64,000 bases of DNA from Bradyrhizobium campsiandrae (GTDB lineage: Bacteria > Pseudomonadota > Alphaproteobacteria > Rhizobiales > Xanthobacteraceae), in the NCBI RefSeq assembly GCF_014529705.1, contig NZ_JAANIH010000032.1, positions 28,208-92,207 on the forward strand, in the 5' to 3' direction. Positions 34,171-42,482 of the stretch are shown here, piece after piece (positions within the stretch are counted from its first letter, which is position 1; every line of letters begins with the position of its first letter). The position numbers and the translations under genes are program-made. The notes below the pieces were generated by a model. The model was not told the origin of the DNA and searched no databases. It saw only the letters and a program-made list of their open reading frames with translations.

Positions 34171-36288
34171 TCATTGAATTCGAATGACGACTGTGTCCGC
34201 GGCGCCAGTGGCGTCGATCACGGTCAGCCTTGCAAAGCCCGGGCCGGGTGGATCGATCAGCCGCTGCCGCCGCCCGTCGATCTCGCCGCGTGCGGTTCCG
34301 TTGACCATGACAGTCATCGGCAATACCCCGCCGGCGACCTTGACGGGCATCGCGGCGGCCTTCGTGCCGCCCGAACGATCGACGTCGATCCGCGAGCCGT
34401 TGAGCGGGAACTGGATGTGAAGGGCCTGCTCGCCGCCGGTCCGCACCAGCTCCCCGACTGGGCGGAACCGCTTCAGCGGCAACGGCAACTTCGCGTTGCT
34501 GGCGACCAGGGTTCCCTTCGGCGGTTTGGGCAGCGGAGCCAGCGTCTTGCCGGTACGCGCGAAAGCATCGAACAGAATGGGCGCGGCAGCCACCCGGCCG
34601 ATCAGGCCGGGAACCGGCGCGCCATCGGGCCGGCCGACCCAGACACCGATGGTCATCCGGCCGTCAAACCCGACCGACCAGGCATCGCGATAGCCGTAGG
34701 AGGTGCCGGTCTTGAAGGCGATGCGGTTGTGAGCGGCGTTCTCCGGCGGCGGGGTTCCCAGCAGCACGTTGCCCACCTGCCAGGCCGCGACCGGATCCAA
34801 CAGCCGGAGCGGCTCGCGATCATCCTTGGCGGCGATGATCTCGCGCAACGGCTTGGTGGTGCCGAGCCGGGCGAAGCCTGCATAGAGCTGCGCGAGATCC
34901 TGCAACGTCACGCCGACGCCGCCGAGGCCCATCGCAAGGCCTGGAGCCTCGTCCTTGGGCAGAACCAGATTGCCGCCGGCCTGCCGCAACCGCGAGGCCA
35001 GCCGGCTCGCGCCGACGCGGTCGAGCAGCACAATCGCCGGCACGTTCAGCGAGAGCTGCAGCGCCTTCTTCACCGGCACCGTGCCCTGGAACGTCATGTC
35101 GAAATTCTCCGGCGCATAGGAGCCGAAGCGCACCGGACGATCGTCGATCAGACTATCGGGATGAACGAAGCCGTCCTCGAAGGCGAGGCCGTAGATGAAG
35201 GGCTTCAGCGTCGAGCCCGGCGAGCGGATGGCGCGGGTCATGTCGACCTGCCCTGCCCGGCTCTCGTCGAAATAATCCGCCGAGCCGACGCGTGCGAGCA
35301 CATCGCCGCTGTCATTGTCGACCACGATGATGCCGACCGAGATGTTCGGCCCGAGCGCAATGGCGCGGTCGCGCGCCAGCGGCTCCAGCACCTTCTGGAG
35401 ATTGGAATCCAGCGTCAGCTTGATAACAGGCGTATCCCTGACGGTCGACAGCGCACTGTCGGACGCATGCGGCGCCAGGATCGGCATCGGCTTGCGGAGC
35501 TTTGGCACGGGCACGGCCTTGGCCTGCCTCGCCTCGTCGATGCTGACCACGTGCTCCTCGACCATCCGCTCGAGCACGCGGTCGCGGGCGATGCGGGCCG
35601 CTTCCGGAAAGCGGTCGAGCCGGCGCGTCTCCGGCGATTGCGGCAGCGCGACCAGCAGCGCGGCCTCGGCCAGCGACAGCCGCTTCGGCTCCTTGCCGAG
35701 ATAGGCGATCGATGCGGCACGGATGCCTTCGAGGTTGCCGCCATAGGGCGCAAGCGCGAGGTAAAGGTCGAGGATCTCGTCCTTGCTCAAGCTGCGCTCC
35801 AATTCGATCGCGCGCACGATCTGGTGCAGTTTTGCATAAAGCGAGCGCTGCCGCCGCGGCTCCATCAGCCGCGCCAGCTGCATCGAGATGGTCGAGCCGC
35901 CCGACACGATGTGGCCACGCGTGGCGAGCTGCAACGCCGCCCGTCCCAGCGCCAGCGGATCGATGCCGTCATGTGCATAGAAGCGCTGGTCCTCATAGGC
36001 GAACAGCAGCTTCAGGTAGGTCGGATCGACGTTGGCTCTTGTATCGACCGGCAGACGCCAGCGTCCGTCGGACATGGCATAGGCGCGCAGCAGTTTGCCG
36101 TTGCGATCGACGATGGTGGTGGAGACGCGGCGCGCCTCGTCGAGCGGAAGCGGGCCGAGCGAGTAAACCCAGGCGACGAAGCCGATGATGGCGAGGATGA
36201 ATACCATCGCGGCGACGGAGAGGATGCGCATATTCGCGCGCCCTGCTCCGCTGTCGTGGCTCCGAGATGGTTCGTAAGCCTCGCTCAT
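34171..36288 (-). CDS. pbpC: Penicillin-binding protein 1C
   Basis: 705 residues from ATG 36288 (GTG 36297, overlapping the previous stop, is an alternative). An N-terminal membrane anchor lies at about 23-43. The GT51 glycosyltransferase has FAYEDQRFYAHDGIDPLA (catalytic Glu99) and GGSTISMQLAR. The transpeptidase has SPGSTLKPF (Ser359, Lys362), SLN 413-415 and KTGTS from 526. The C-terminal about 90 residues (PLNGSRIDVDRSG...) form the PBP1C/BiPBP_C domain. Both catalytic centres look intact. It overlaps or abuts the alpha-2-macroglobulin gene, the well-known pairing in which the two are proposed to defend and repair the cell wall after protease or peptidoglycan attack. Confidence 0.93.
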   Translation of the reverse strand: MSEAYEPSRSHDSGAGRANMRILSVAAMVFILAIIGFVAWVYSLGPLPLDEARRVSTTIVDRNGKLLRAYAMSDGRWRLPVDTRANVDPTYLKLLFAYEDQRFYAHDGIDPLALGRAALQLATRGHIVSGGSTISMQLARLMEPRRQRSLYAKLHQIVRAIELERSLSKDEILDLYLALAPYGGNLEGIRAASIAYLGKEPKRLSLAEAALLVALPQSPETRRLDRFPEAARIARDRVLERMVEEHVVSIDEARQAKAVPVPKLRKPMPILAPHASDSALSTVRDTPVIKLTLDSNLQKVLEPLARDRAIALGPNISVGIIVVDNDSGDVLARVGSADYFDESRAGQVDMTRAIRSPGSTLKPFIYGLAFEDGFVHPDSLIDDRPVRFGSYAPENFDMTFQGTVPVKKALQLSLNVPAIVLLDRVGASRLASRLRQAGGNLVLPKDEAPGLAMGLGGVGVTLQDLAQLYAGFARLGTTKPLREIIAAKDDREPLRLLDPVAAWQVGNVLLGTPPPENAAHNRIAFKTGTSYGYRDAWSVGFDGRMTIGVWVGRPDGAPVPGLIGRVAAAPILFDAFARTGKTLAPLPKPPKGTLVASNAKLPLPLKRFRPVGELVRTGGEQALHIQFPLNGSRIDVDRSGGTKAAAMPVKVAGGVLPMTVMVNGTARGEIDGRRQRLIDPPGPGFARLTVIDATGAADTVVIRIQ

Positions 36289-36293
36289 CGCAC

Positions 36294-39200
36294 TCACTTC
36301 GCCGCCCGCACCTCGACAGTACCCGTGCCCGTGCGGCCGTAGCGCGAGGGATTGTACATGTCCTCGACATAGGCCTGCGGCAGCACGTATTTGCCGGGCG
36401 AGACCACGCGCACGACATAGGCGACGGTAAACACCGCCTTGGAGTCCGCGGCACGATCGACGGCCGCCGTGAAGCGGTCATCGCGGAACTCGGTGTTCGC
36501 AGGCTCCGCGCCGTCCTCGATCCAGTCGAGTGTTCCGCTGTCGCCCGATGAGACCAGCTTTGGATTGTCGATCTCCAGGCCTGCCGGCAGATAGTCGGAC
36601 ACCATGATGTGGCCGTACTCGGGCTTGGCTTCCGTCACCTTCAACACCACGGCGAAGCGATCGTTCTGCTTGACCTTGCTGATGTCGGCGGGCTTGCCGT
36701 CGAGTGTGAAGTAATTGCGCTCGATCTTGAAGCCGTTCGACGCGGCAGGCTCCGGCGTCACCGGCGAGCCCGACACCGAGATCACCGCCTGCACCGGCGC
36801 ATCGCCGGTATTGGTGATCTTCAGCGGTTTGCCGCTTAGCGTATCGGCCTTGTAGCTGCGGTAGAGCGCGGTCTTGACCGGCTGGCCGTCGACCTCGATC
36901 GCGAGGTTTTCCTTGGCCAGCGCCCGCGCCGCCAGCACCAGCCACGCATTTTCCTGCGTCGAGGTGTACGGCGTCAGCCCGCGCGCGACTTCCACCCGCG
37001 AGACCGCCTGCGTCAGCGTCGCCTTCGGCGCATTGCCTTCGCTGGCGAGCGAGACCAGCGCTGCGGCATCGCGGAGTTGCGAGCCGTAGTCGCTCCGACC
37101 GAACTCCAGCACCGGCTTTGGCGCAAGGCTGTCGAGCGCTGCGCCATAGACGCGTTCGGAGCGGTTGCGGTCGCCGACCAGAGCGAGCGCCGCCGCGAGC
37201 TGAGACTTCGCGATCGGCGTCGCCAGATTGTTCAGCTTGGTGTCGGCGAGATAGCGGAGGTCGCCGATCGGGGCTGCGCCATTACGCGCGAGCACGTAGA
37301 GGCCGTAGGCGAGATCGCGGCCGCCGTCTTTCTCCGGCTCGTTGCCGTTGACGACCGAGTTGCGGATGCGATCGAGCGCGTTCTTGAACAGGATATCAGG
37401 CACCACGAAGCCCTTTTCACGGGCGCGGGTGAGAAAGTCCGTCACGTAGGCGTCGAGCCAGGCATCGTCGCCGCCCGCCGCCCACAGGCCGAACGAGCCG
37501 TTGGAGCCCTGACGGGCCAAAAGCCGCTCGATCGCGTCGCGGATGCGCTGGTCGACCTCGGCGTCCATGGCCAGATGCGCACCGGCCGCGAGGTCGTTGA
37601 CGTAGAGCAGCGGCATCGCGCGGCTCGTGATCTGCTCCGAACAGCCATAGGGATAGCGATCGAGCGCCTTGAGGATCGTGGCCGCATCGAGCGCCGTCGA
37701 CAGGCTCGCCGAGACCGAGACGCCGCCGGTGCCCGGCACGAGGTCGGAGAACATGTCCGAGGTCAGCGTCAGGCTCTCGCCTTTCGCCAGCGTCCGGATC
37801 GAGCGCCGCGCCAGCACCTGCGTTGCCGCCTTGACGTCGAGCGCATAATGGCGCGCGAGGGTCAGGCCATTCGGTCCCTTGATGCCGACATCCAGCGTCG
37901 CCTGCCCCGCCGCGGTCGCATCCAGCGCGAGCGAGAGCGAGTTGCGCTGCTTGGCGGCGAGCTTGACCGTGGTGGCGGGATTGCCCGACATCTTCACCGG
38001 GCCGCCCGTCTTCACGCTGATGACGTAGTCGCCGGCCTGGCCCTCGACATTGTCAATCTCGAGATTGACCGTGCCGTGGTCGCCATTGAGCAGAAAGCGC
38101 GGCAGGGTGGTGGTCAGCACCACGGGGTCGCGGATCACGACGTCGGTATTGGCGCGGCCGAGCTTCGTGGCGGTCCACGCCACCGCCATCACGCGCGCGG
38201 TGCCGGCGAACTCCGGAATGTCGAAGCTGACGTCCGCGCTGCCATCGGCGCCGACGGTGACGATGCCAGAATAAAGCGCGAGCGGCTTCTGCGCGGGCGG
38301 CGAGCCCTGAAGCTCGGCAGCGCCTGCATCGCCACCGGACTTGATCTGGCCGCGCGTGCCCGACATGCCGTCGATCAGCTGCCCATAGAGATCGCGGATC
38401 TCCGCGCTGAGCTGGCGCTGGCCGAGATAGTAATCATCCGGCGCCGGCGGCTTGTAATTGGTGAGGTTGAGGATGCCGACGTCGACTGCGGCGACGACCA
38501 CCTTGGCGTCCTCGCCCGGATTGAGGCCGTCGAGCTTGACCGGGATCTTCAGCATCGCGTTGGGCCGAACCAGCGCCGGCGGCGTCAGCTTGACAGCAAG
38601 CGTGCGGGCCTGCTTGTCGATCCCGAACCATTTCAGGCCGATCGCCCGACCCGGCATGCGCTGTGCCGCCGCATCGAGCGGACGGCGCAGCGTCGCCACC
38701 ACATAGGCGCCGGTGCCCCAGTCCTTGCCGACCGGAATCTTCACCTGCGCGGTGCCCTCCTTGACGTCGATGGTCTGCGTCGTCAGCAGGCGGTCGCCGA
38801 CTACATTCACGGTGAGCTTGCCGGCAGTGCGGACATTGACCGACACCGTCATGGTGTCGCCGGACGCGTATTGCGGCTTGTCGATCGAGGTCTCCAGCAG
38901 GTCAGGCGTATCGGCGCTGCCGTCGGAATACCAGCCGACGTCGAACTGCACCGAGGTCACCGGGCCGTCGGCGTCGTTCGACTTCACCTCGAGGCGGTAG
39001 CGGCCGGGTTGCGGAGCGAGCGAAATCCGCGACGGCTTGTCAGCGGCAATGGTGACATCGCCATCGGCGACGCGCGAGGTCGATTTGACCGGCTCGTACT
39101 CCCAATAATTGTTCTGGCGATACCACTGGTAACGCGATTCCATCTTCAGCAGCTCGTAGCGCAGCCCGTCGCGGGCCAGGGACTTGCCCTCGGGCGAGAC

Positions 39201-41498
39201 GAACACGATGTCGAACTCGGCCTTGTCGCCCTCCGCGACGTTCTTGTCGCCGAACAGCGGCTTGATGCCGATCAGCGCGGTCGCGGGCGCGACCGGCAGC
39301 ACGAGCTTGCGCTCGACGGCGCGGCCGCCGGTCTCGACCATGCGCACGAAGATCTGCGCCTCCTGCGGGCGCGTCGAGGCCGGCTGCTTCTCCAGCGTCA
39401 CCGGGAAGGTGGCGACGCCGTTGGCGTCGGCTTCCGGCAAGTTCTCCAGCGGCGTGCGCTCGTTCGAGGTGGTTTGTTCATCATCGACGCCGAACTGATA
39501 GCCCGCATAGCCCGGCCGCTCGGCCGCCGGCGCGATCAGCATGTCGCCTTCGAGGCTGAGGCCCGAGGCCGGCGCGCCATAGAGGAAATGGCCGTCCGCC
39601 TTGAGCTCCACAGGAACGTTAGCTTTGATCAGCTTGTCCTTGGCAGACAATTCGAATTCGATCCGATCAGGGACGTAATCCTCGACCATGAAGGTGGTCT
39701 CGCCGACCGAGGATCCCTTCGGATCGGTGAAGGCGCGGACCCGCCAGGTTCCGGTGGGAACGGCCGAGTTGAGCGGCACGGCGAGCGTCCGCCCGCCGGC
39801 GCCCTGGTCGGCAAGCTGGGCACGGCGGAATTCGACGCCATCAGGGCGCTCGATCACCAGGGTCAGCGGCCCGCCATTGACGGCATTGCCCTGCCCGTCG
39901 CGCAAAAGCGCAGTGAGATAGACGGTCTCGCTGGAGCGATAGACGCCGCGCTCGGCATAGACGAAGGCATCGGCACCTGACGGCACCGCGCGGCCCGCGA
40001 CGCCGCGGTCGCTGAGGTCGAAGGCGGAGGTCTTGAGGCTGAGGAAGGCATAGTCGGCCTTCTCGCCGGTGACCGTCAGCATCGCCGGCGACAGGCCGCC
40101 CTCGCCGCGCGCGAGGCCCGCCTCGAACAGCACGTGGCCGGCATCATCGGTCTTGCGCGTCGCCAAAATCTCGTTGTTGCGGGCGATGAGCCGCACCTCG
40201 GCTTTGCCGACCGGGTCGGTCGAGGCCAGCGAATTGACGAAAACATGGATACCGTCATTGCCGGAATAGGCCGTAACGCCGAGATCGGAGACGATGAACC
40301 ACTGTGTCGCAAGCTGGTATTCATCGTCGCTGCCCGGCCCCTTGGCCGCGGCGGTCATCACGTAGACGCCGGGCTGGAGCTCACCCAGCGCCTGGTCGAC
40401 CGGAAATGCGGTGATGACGTCCTGGTTCAGCGTCATCGCGGTCGCGAGCTCGCCGGACCAGACCTTGACGCCGCGCTCGTCGCCGAGGTCGGAGAGCTGG
40501 TATTTCGACAGCGTCTTCTGGAAGTCGCTGTCGACCACCGTGTTGATCAGATTGCGATCGCCGATCCTGTAAACGCTGACGTTCACCGCGGGCGTGTTGA
40601 CGCTGACGACGGGAATGCCGCGCTGGCCGGTGCGCGGCAGCACATAGGCACGGCTGGTGAAGCGCACGAACGGCTTGCGGTCGCGCACATAGATGTTGAA
40701 CTCGGCCGATTTCGGCAGGCCCTCCTTCACGGTCGATGGCAGGCCGGCACGTAAGTTGATGTTGTAGCGCTCGCCGTGCTTCAGACCGTCGACACAGAGC
40801 TGCTTGCCCTCGGCCGACAATGCCGGCTTGTCCTGGCCGGCCAGCGCCAGGAATGGCGCGAAGTCGGTGCGCTTGGCGAGCTCTTCCGAGAACTGGAAGC
40901 AGGCGCGCGGGCTCGCCGAGTCCGAGTCCACGGTATAATCGAGCAGCCGGAAGCCATGCTCGTCGCGCAGCTTCTCGTAGGCGCCGCGAACGTCGGCGAC
41001 TTCGCGCGCCTCGAGCGACAGCCGCAGCGCATCCAGCGCCGGCCGCCACAGCTTGCGTTCGGCGAGCGACTTGCCGAGCACGGCGAGCGCATCCGCCTCC
41101 TCGCCTTGATTGCCGGCGCGCAGGTAAGCGATGTACGCGGCGGTGGAGGCACGCTCCAGCAGGAAGGTCTGCTCGCTCGAGCTCTTTGGCGTGATCTGGA
41201 AGATGACCTTTGCAAGGCGCAGCCAGTTGCCGGCGTCCTCAGGCGTGGTCGCGGCGATCTGGCCGAGGACCGACAGCCCGGTGCGGTAATCAAAGCGTTT
41301 GAAGGCGGCGTCGGCGTCCGTCCTCAGCGTCGCATTGGTCTTGGCGACAGGCCCGGCCTCGCTCTTGATCTGCGCCTCGAGCTTGATCGCGGAATCCGCG
41401 AGATCATCGCGTTTGAATGCCTTGTCAGCGGCATGCACGGCGCTCAGGCCAAACGCCAGCGTGGCGCAGAGGATGACGGCGCGAACCAGACCGATCAT
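36294..41498 (-). CDS. Bacterial alpha-2-macroglobulin (YfhM-like), thioester-containing
   Basis: 1734 residues from ATG 41498 (GGGAG eight bases upstream). The N-terminal signal MIGLVRAVILCATLAFGLSAVHA has no lipobox cysteine at its end, so unlike E. coli YfhM it should be a soluble periplasmic protein. Macroglobulin-like domains follow, including the bait/MG2 part (GAVPSGADAFVYAERGVYRSSETVY). The thioester motif CSEQ sits at 1286-1289 in YPYGCSEQITSRAMPLL and keeps Cys, Glu and Gln. A C-terminal receptor-like beta domain (FAVVLKVTEAKPEYGHIMVSDYLPAG) ends the chain. It traps proteases that enter the periplasm. Immediately followed by pbpC. By far the largest gene in the window. Confidence 0.93.
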   Translation of the reverse strand: MIGLVRAVILCATLAFGLSAVHAADKAFKRDDLADSAIKLEAQIKSEAGPVAKTNATLRTDADAAFKRFDYRTGLSVLGQIAATTPEDAGNWLRLAKVIFQITPKSSSEQTFLLERASTAAYIAYLRAGNQGEEADALAVLGKSLAERKLWRPALDALRLSLEAREVADVRGAYEKLRDEHGFRLLDYTVDSDSASPRACFQFSEELAKRTDFAPFLALAGQDKPALSAEGKQLCVDGLKHGERYNINLRAGLPSTVKEGLPKSAEFNIYVRDRKPFVRFTSRAYVLPRTGQRGIPVVSVNTPAVNVSVYRIGDRNLINTVVDSDFQKTLSKYQLSDLGDERGVKVWSGELATAMTLNQDVITAFPVDQALGELQPGVYVMTAAAKGPGSDDEYQLATQWFIVSDLGVTAYSGNDGIHVFVNSLASTDPVGKAEVRLIARNNEILATRKTDDAGHVLFEAGLARGEGGLSPAMLTVTGEKADYAFLSLKTSAFDLSDRGVAGRAVPSGADAFVYAERGVYRSSETVYLTALLRDGQGNAVNGGPLTLVIERPDGVEFRRAQLADQGAGGRTLAVPLNSAVPTGTWRVRAFTDPKGSSVGETTFMVEDYVPDRIEFELSAKDKLIKANVPVELKADGHFLYGAPASGLSLEGDMLIAPAAERPGYAGYQFGVDDEQTTSNERTPLENLPEADANGVATFPVTLEKQPASTRPQEAQIFVRMVETGGRAVERKLVLPVAPATALIGIKPLFGDKNVAEGDKAEFDIVFVSPEGKSLARDGLRYELLKMESRYQWYRQNNYWEYEPVKSTSRVADGDVTIAADKPSRISLAPQPGRYRLEVKSNDADGPVTSVQFDVGWYSDGSADTPDLLETSIDKPQYASGDTMTVSVNVRTAGKLTVNVVGDRLLTTQTIDVKEGTAQVKIPVGKDWGTGAYVVATLRRPLDAAAQRMPGRAIGLKWFGIDKQARTLAVKLTPPALVRPNAMLKIPVKLDGLNPGEDAKVVVAAVDVGILNLTNYKPPAPDDYYLGQRQLSAEIRDLYGQLIDGMSGTRGQIKSGGDAGAAELQGSPPAQKPLALYSGIVTVGADGSADVSFDIPEFAGTARVMAVAWTATKLGRANTDVVIRDPVVLTTTLPRFLLNGDHGTVNLEIDNVEGQAGDYVISVKTGGPVKMSGNPATTVKLAAKQRNSLSLALDATAAGQATLDVGIKGPNGLTLARHYALDVKAATQVLARRSIRTLAKGESLTLTSDMFSDLVPGTGGVSVSASLSTALDAATILKALDRYPYGCSEQITSRAMPLLYVNDLAAGAHLAMDAEVDQRIRDAIERLLARQGSNGSFGLWAAGGDDAWLDAYVTDFLTRAREKGFVVPDILFKNALDRIRNSVVNGNEPEKDGGRDLAYGLYVLARNGAAPIGDLRYLADTKLNNLATPIAKSQLAAALALVGDRNRSERVYGAALDSLAPKPVLEFGRSDYGSQLRDAAALVSLASEGNAPKATLTQAVSRVEVARGLTPYTSTQENAWLVLAARALAKENLAIEVDGQPVKTALYRSYKADTLSGKPLKITNTGDAPVQAVISVSGSPVTPEPAASNGFKIERNYFTLDGKPADISKVKQNDRFAVVLKVTEAKPEYGHIMVSDYLPAGLEIDNPKLVSSGDSGTLDWIEDGAEPANTEFRDDRFTAAVDRAADSKAVFTVAYVVRVVSPGKYVLPQAYVEDMYNPSRYGRTGTGTVEVRAAK

Positions 41499-41902
41499 GA
41501 AGGGACTCCCGGAAATCGCGGACGAACGCCGCGGCGGCGATAAAATGCGCGGAAAGTTGACAGACTCAAGGCGATGGAACCAGAGGTGCAAAACGTCGCA
41601 TTCGCCATGGCAGGCCACGCCCAGAGGAGACCGATCGAGATACCGCCGCGCACGCCGTCCTGTGGCGCAGGCAATACCGGACCAATCGACCGGCGACCGT
41701 GTCCCGGAAGCTGATCAGCGTTGCCGGCGACGTGAGCCGTCGTCCAGTCCGCTGCCGCTCAACCCGGCACCCTGACACTTCACCGTTCCGTTTTGTCGCG
41801 GCATCGAGGAAAACGGTTCGGTTCAGGCTTGGCGAGACGCCGGATTTTTCATATTGGCATGCTATATGAACAGCCGGCCCCGAAGCCGGGCTGGCCCAGG
41901 AC
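41499..41902. other. Intergenic region between alpha-2-macroglobulin gene and tRNA-Arg
   Basis: 404 bases holding the promoter of the minus-strand envelope block and, at its right end, that of tRNA-Arg, where an AT-rich stretch (GGATTTTTCATATTGGCATG, then CTATATGAAC, about 41850-41870) is promoter-like. No gene is supportable; open frames here have no ribosome site or recognisable product. Confidence 0.45.
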
Positions 41903-41979
41903 GGTCCCGTAGCTCAACTGGATAGAGCATCAGATTTCTACTCTGAGGGTTGCAGGTTCGATTCCTGCCGGGATCGCCA
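41903..41979 (+). tRNA. tRNA-Arg (TCT anticodon)
   Basis: 77 bases. The acceptor stem is GGTCCCG/CGGGATC (one G-T pair), with discriminator G and encoded CCA at 41977-41979. The anticodon arm TCAGA-TTTCTAC-TCTGA places TCT in positions 34-36, reading AGA/AGG, which are rare codons in this GC-rich DNA. The T arm GCAGG-TTCGATT-CCTGC is intact. An AT-rich promoter-like patch lies about 35 bases upstream. No integrase or 3'-end duplication follows. Confidence 0.96.
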
Positions 41980-42149
41980 GACCTCAGTCTTGTCTACCTG
42001 CGCCTGCGTTCATGATTAACGCGCCACACGTTTCTCCATTGCCGATCCGTCCTTCACGAACGCGTGCGTCGCAGCATTCCGGGCTTTGAACCGGACGGAT
42101 GCGCCCTATCTATGCGCGGCGGGCGAGCTAGGCCCGAGAAGGATTGTCG

Positions 42150-42428
42150 ATGCCGCGCGCCGAACTGAAGAGAATGGGAATCGCCTTTGCGGTAGCGACC
42201 GCGGCGGTGTCATTCCTTGCACTTGATGCGATCGTTGACGTCAACTCCAGCGCAATCACAAAGCGGATCGAGACGGCACAGTCCTCCATTGTGCAGTCCT
42301 CCATTGTGCAGTCCTCCATTGTGCAGTCCTCCATTGTAAAGGTCGCCATGAGCCAGCATGAGCTTGCCTCAGCCGTTCAGGCGTGGGCGCGCCGGGGCCA
42401 TCAGAAGCAGCCTTCGGCGATCGAGTGA
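42150..42428 (+). CDS. Small membrane-anchored protein with four QSSIV tandem repeats
   Basis: 92 residues from ATG 42150; GAGAAGGA lies six bases upstream. A basic N-terminus and one hydrophobic span (GIAFAVATAAVSFLALDAIV, about 10-29) precede IETA, then QSSIV four times (about 44-63), then a charged soluble tail (SQHELASAVQAWARRGHQKQ). Topology suggests an uncleaved anchor or signal with the repeats outside or just past the membrane. The repeats are coded by four near-identical 15-base units, implying slippage-driven length variation. No family recognised. Stands alone between tRNA-Arg and the PLP-fold gene. Confidence 0.65.
   Translation: MPRAELKRMGIAFAVATAAVSFLALDAIVDVNSSAITKRIETAQSSIVQSSIVQSSIVQSSIVKVAMSQHELASAVQAWARRGHQKQPSAIE
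42279..42338 (+). repeat. Four tandem 15-base repeats inside a small gene
   Basis: CAGTCCTCCATTGTG repeated at 42279, 42294, 42309 and 42324; the last unit ends GTA instead of GTG. The period is a multiple of three, so gain or loss of units keeps the frame and changes only the number of QSSIV copies. Perfect identity at the base level suggests recent expansion. Confidence 0.95.
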
Positions 42429-42482
42429 CGCCGGCCGCGCGCTAGACCGGCGGCCAAAATCACCGTCCTGCCGGTACGGCGA

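Noticed and set aside
34102..36342. 746-codon open frame on the plus strand
   Set aside because: Antisense to pbpC, in which all catalytic motifs are present.
37077..39980. 967-codon open frame on the plus strand
   Set aside because: Antisense to the alpha-2-macroglobulin gene, whose thioester and signal sequence identify the real strand.
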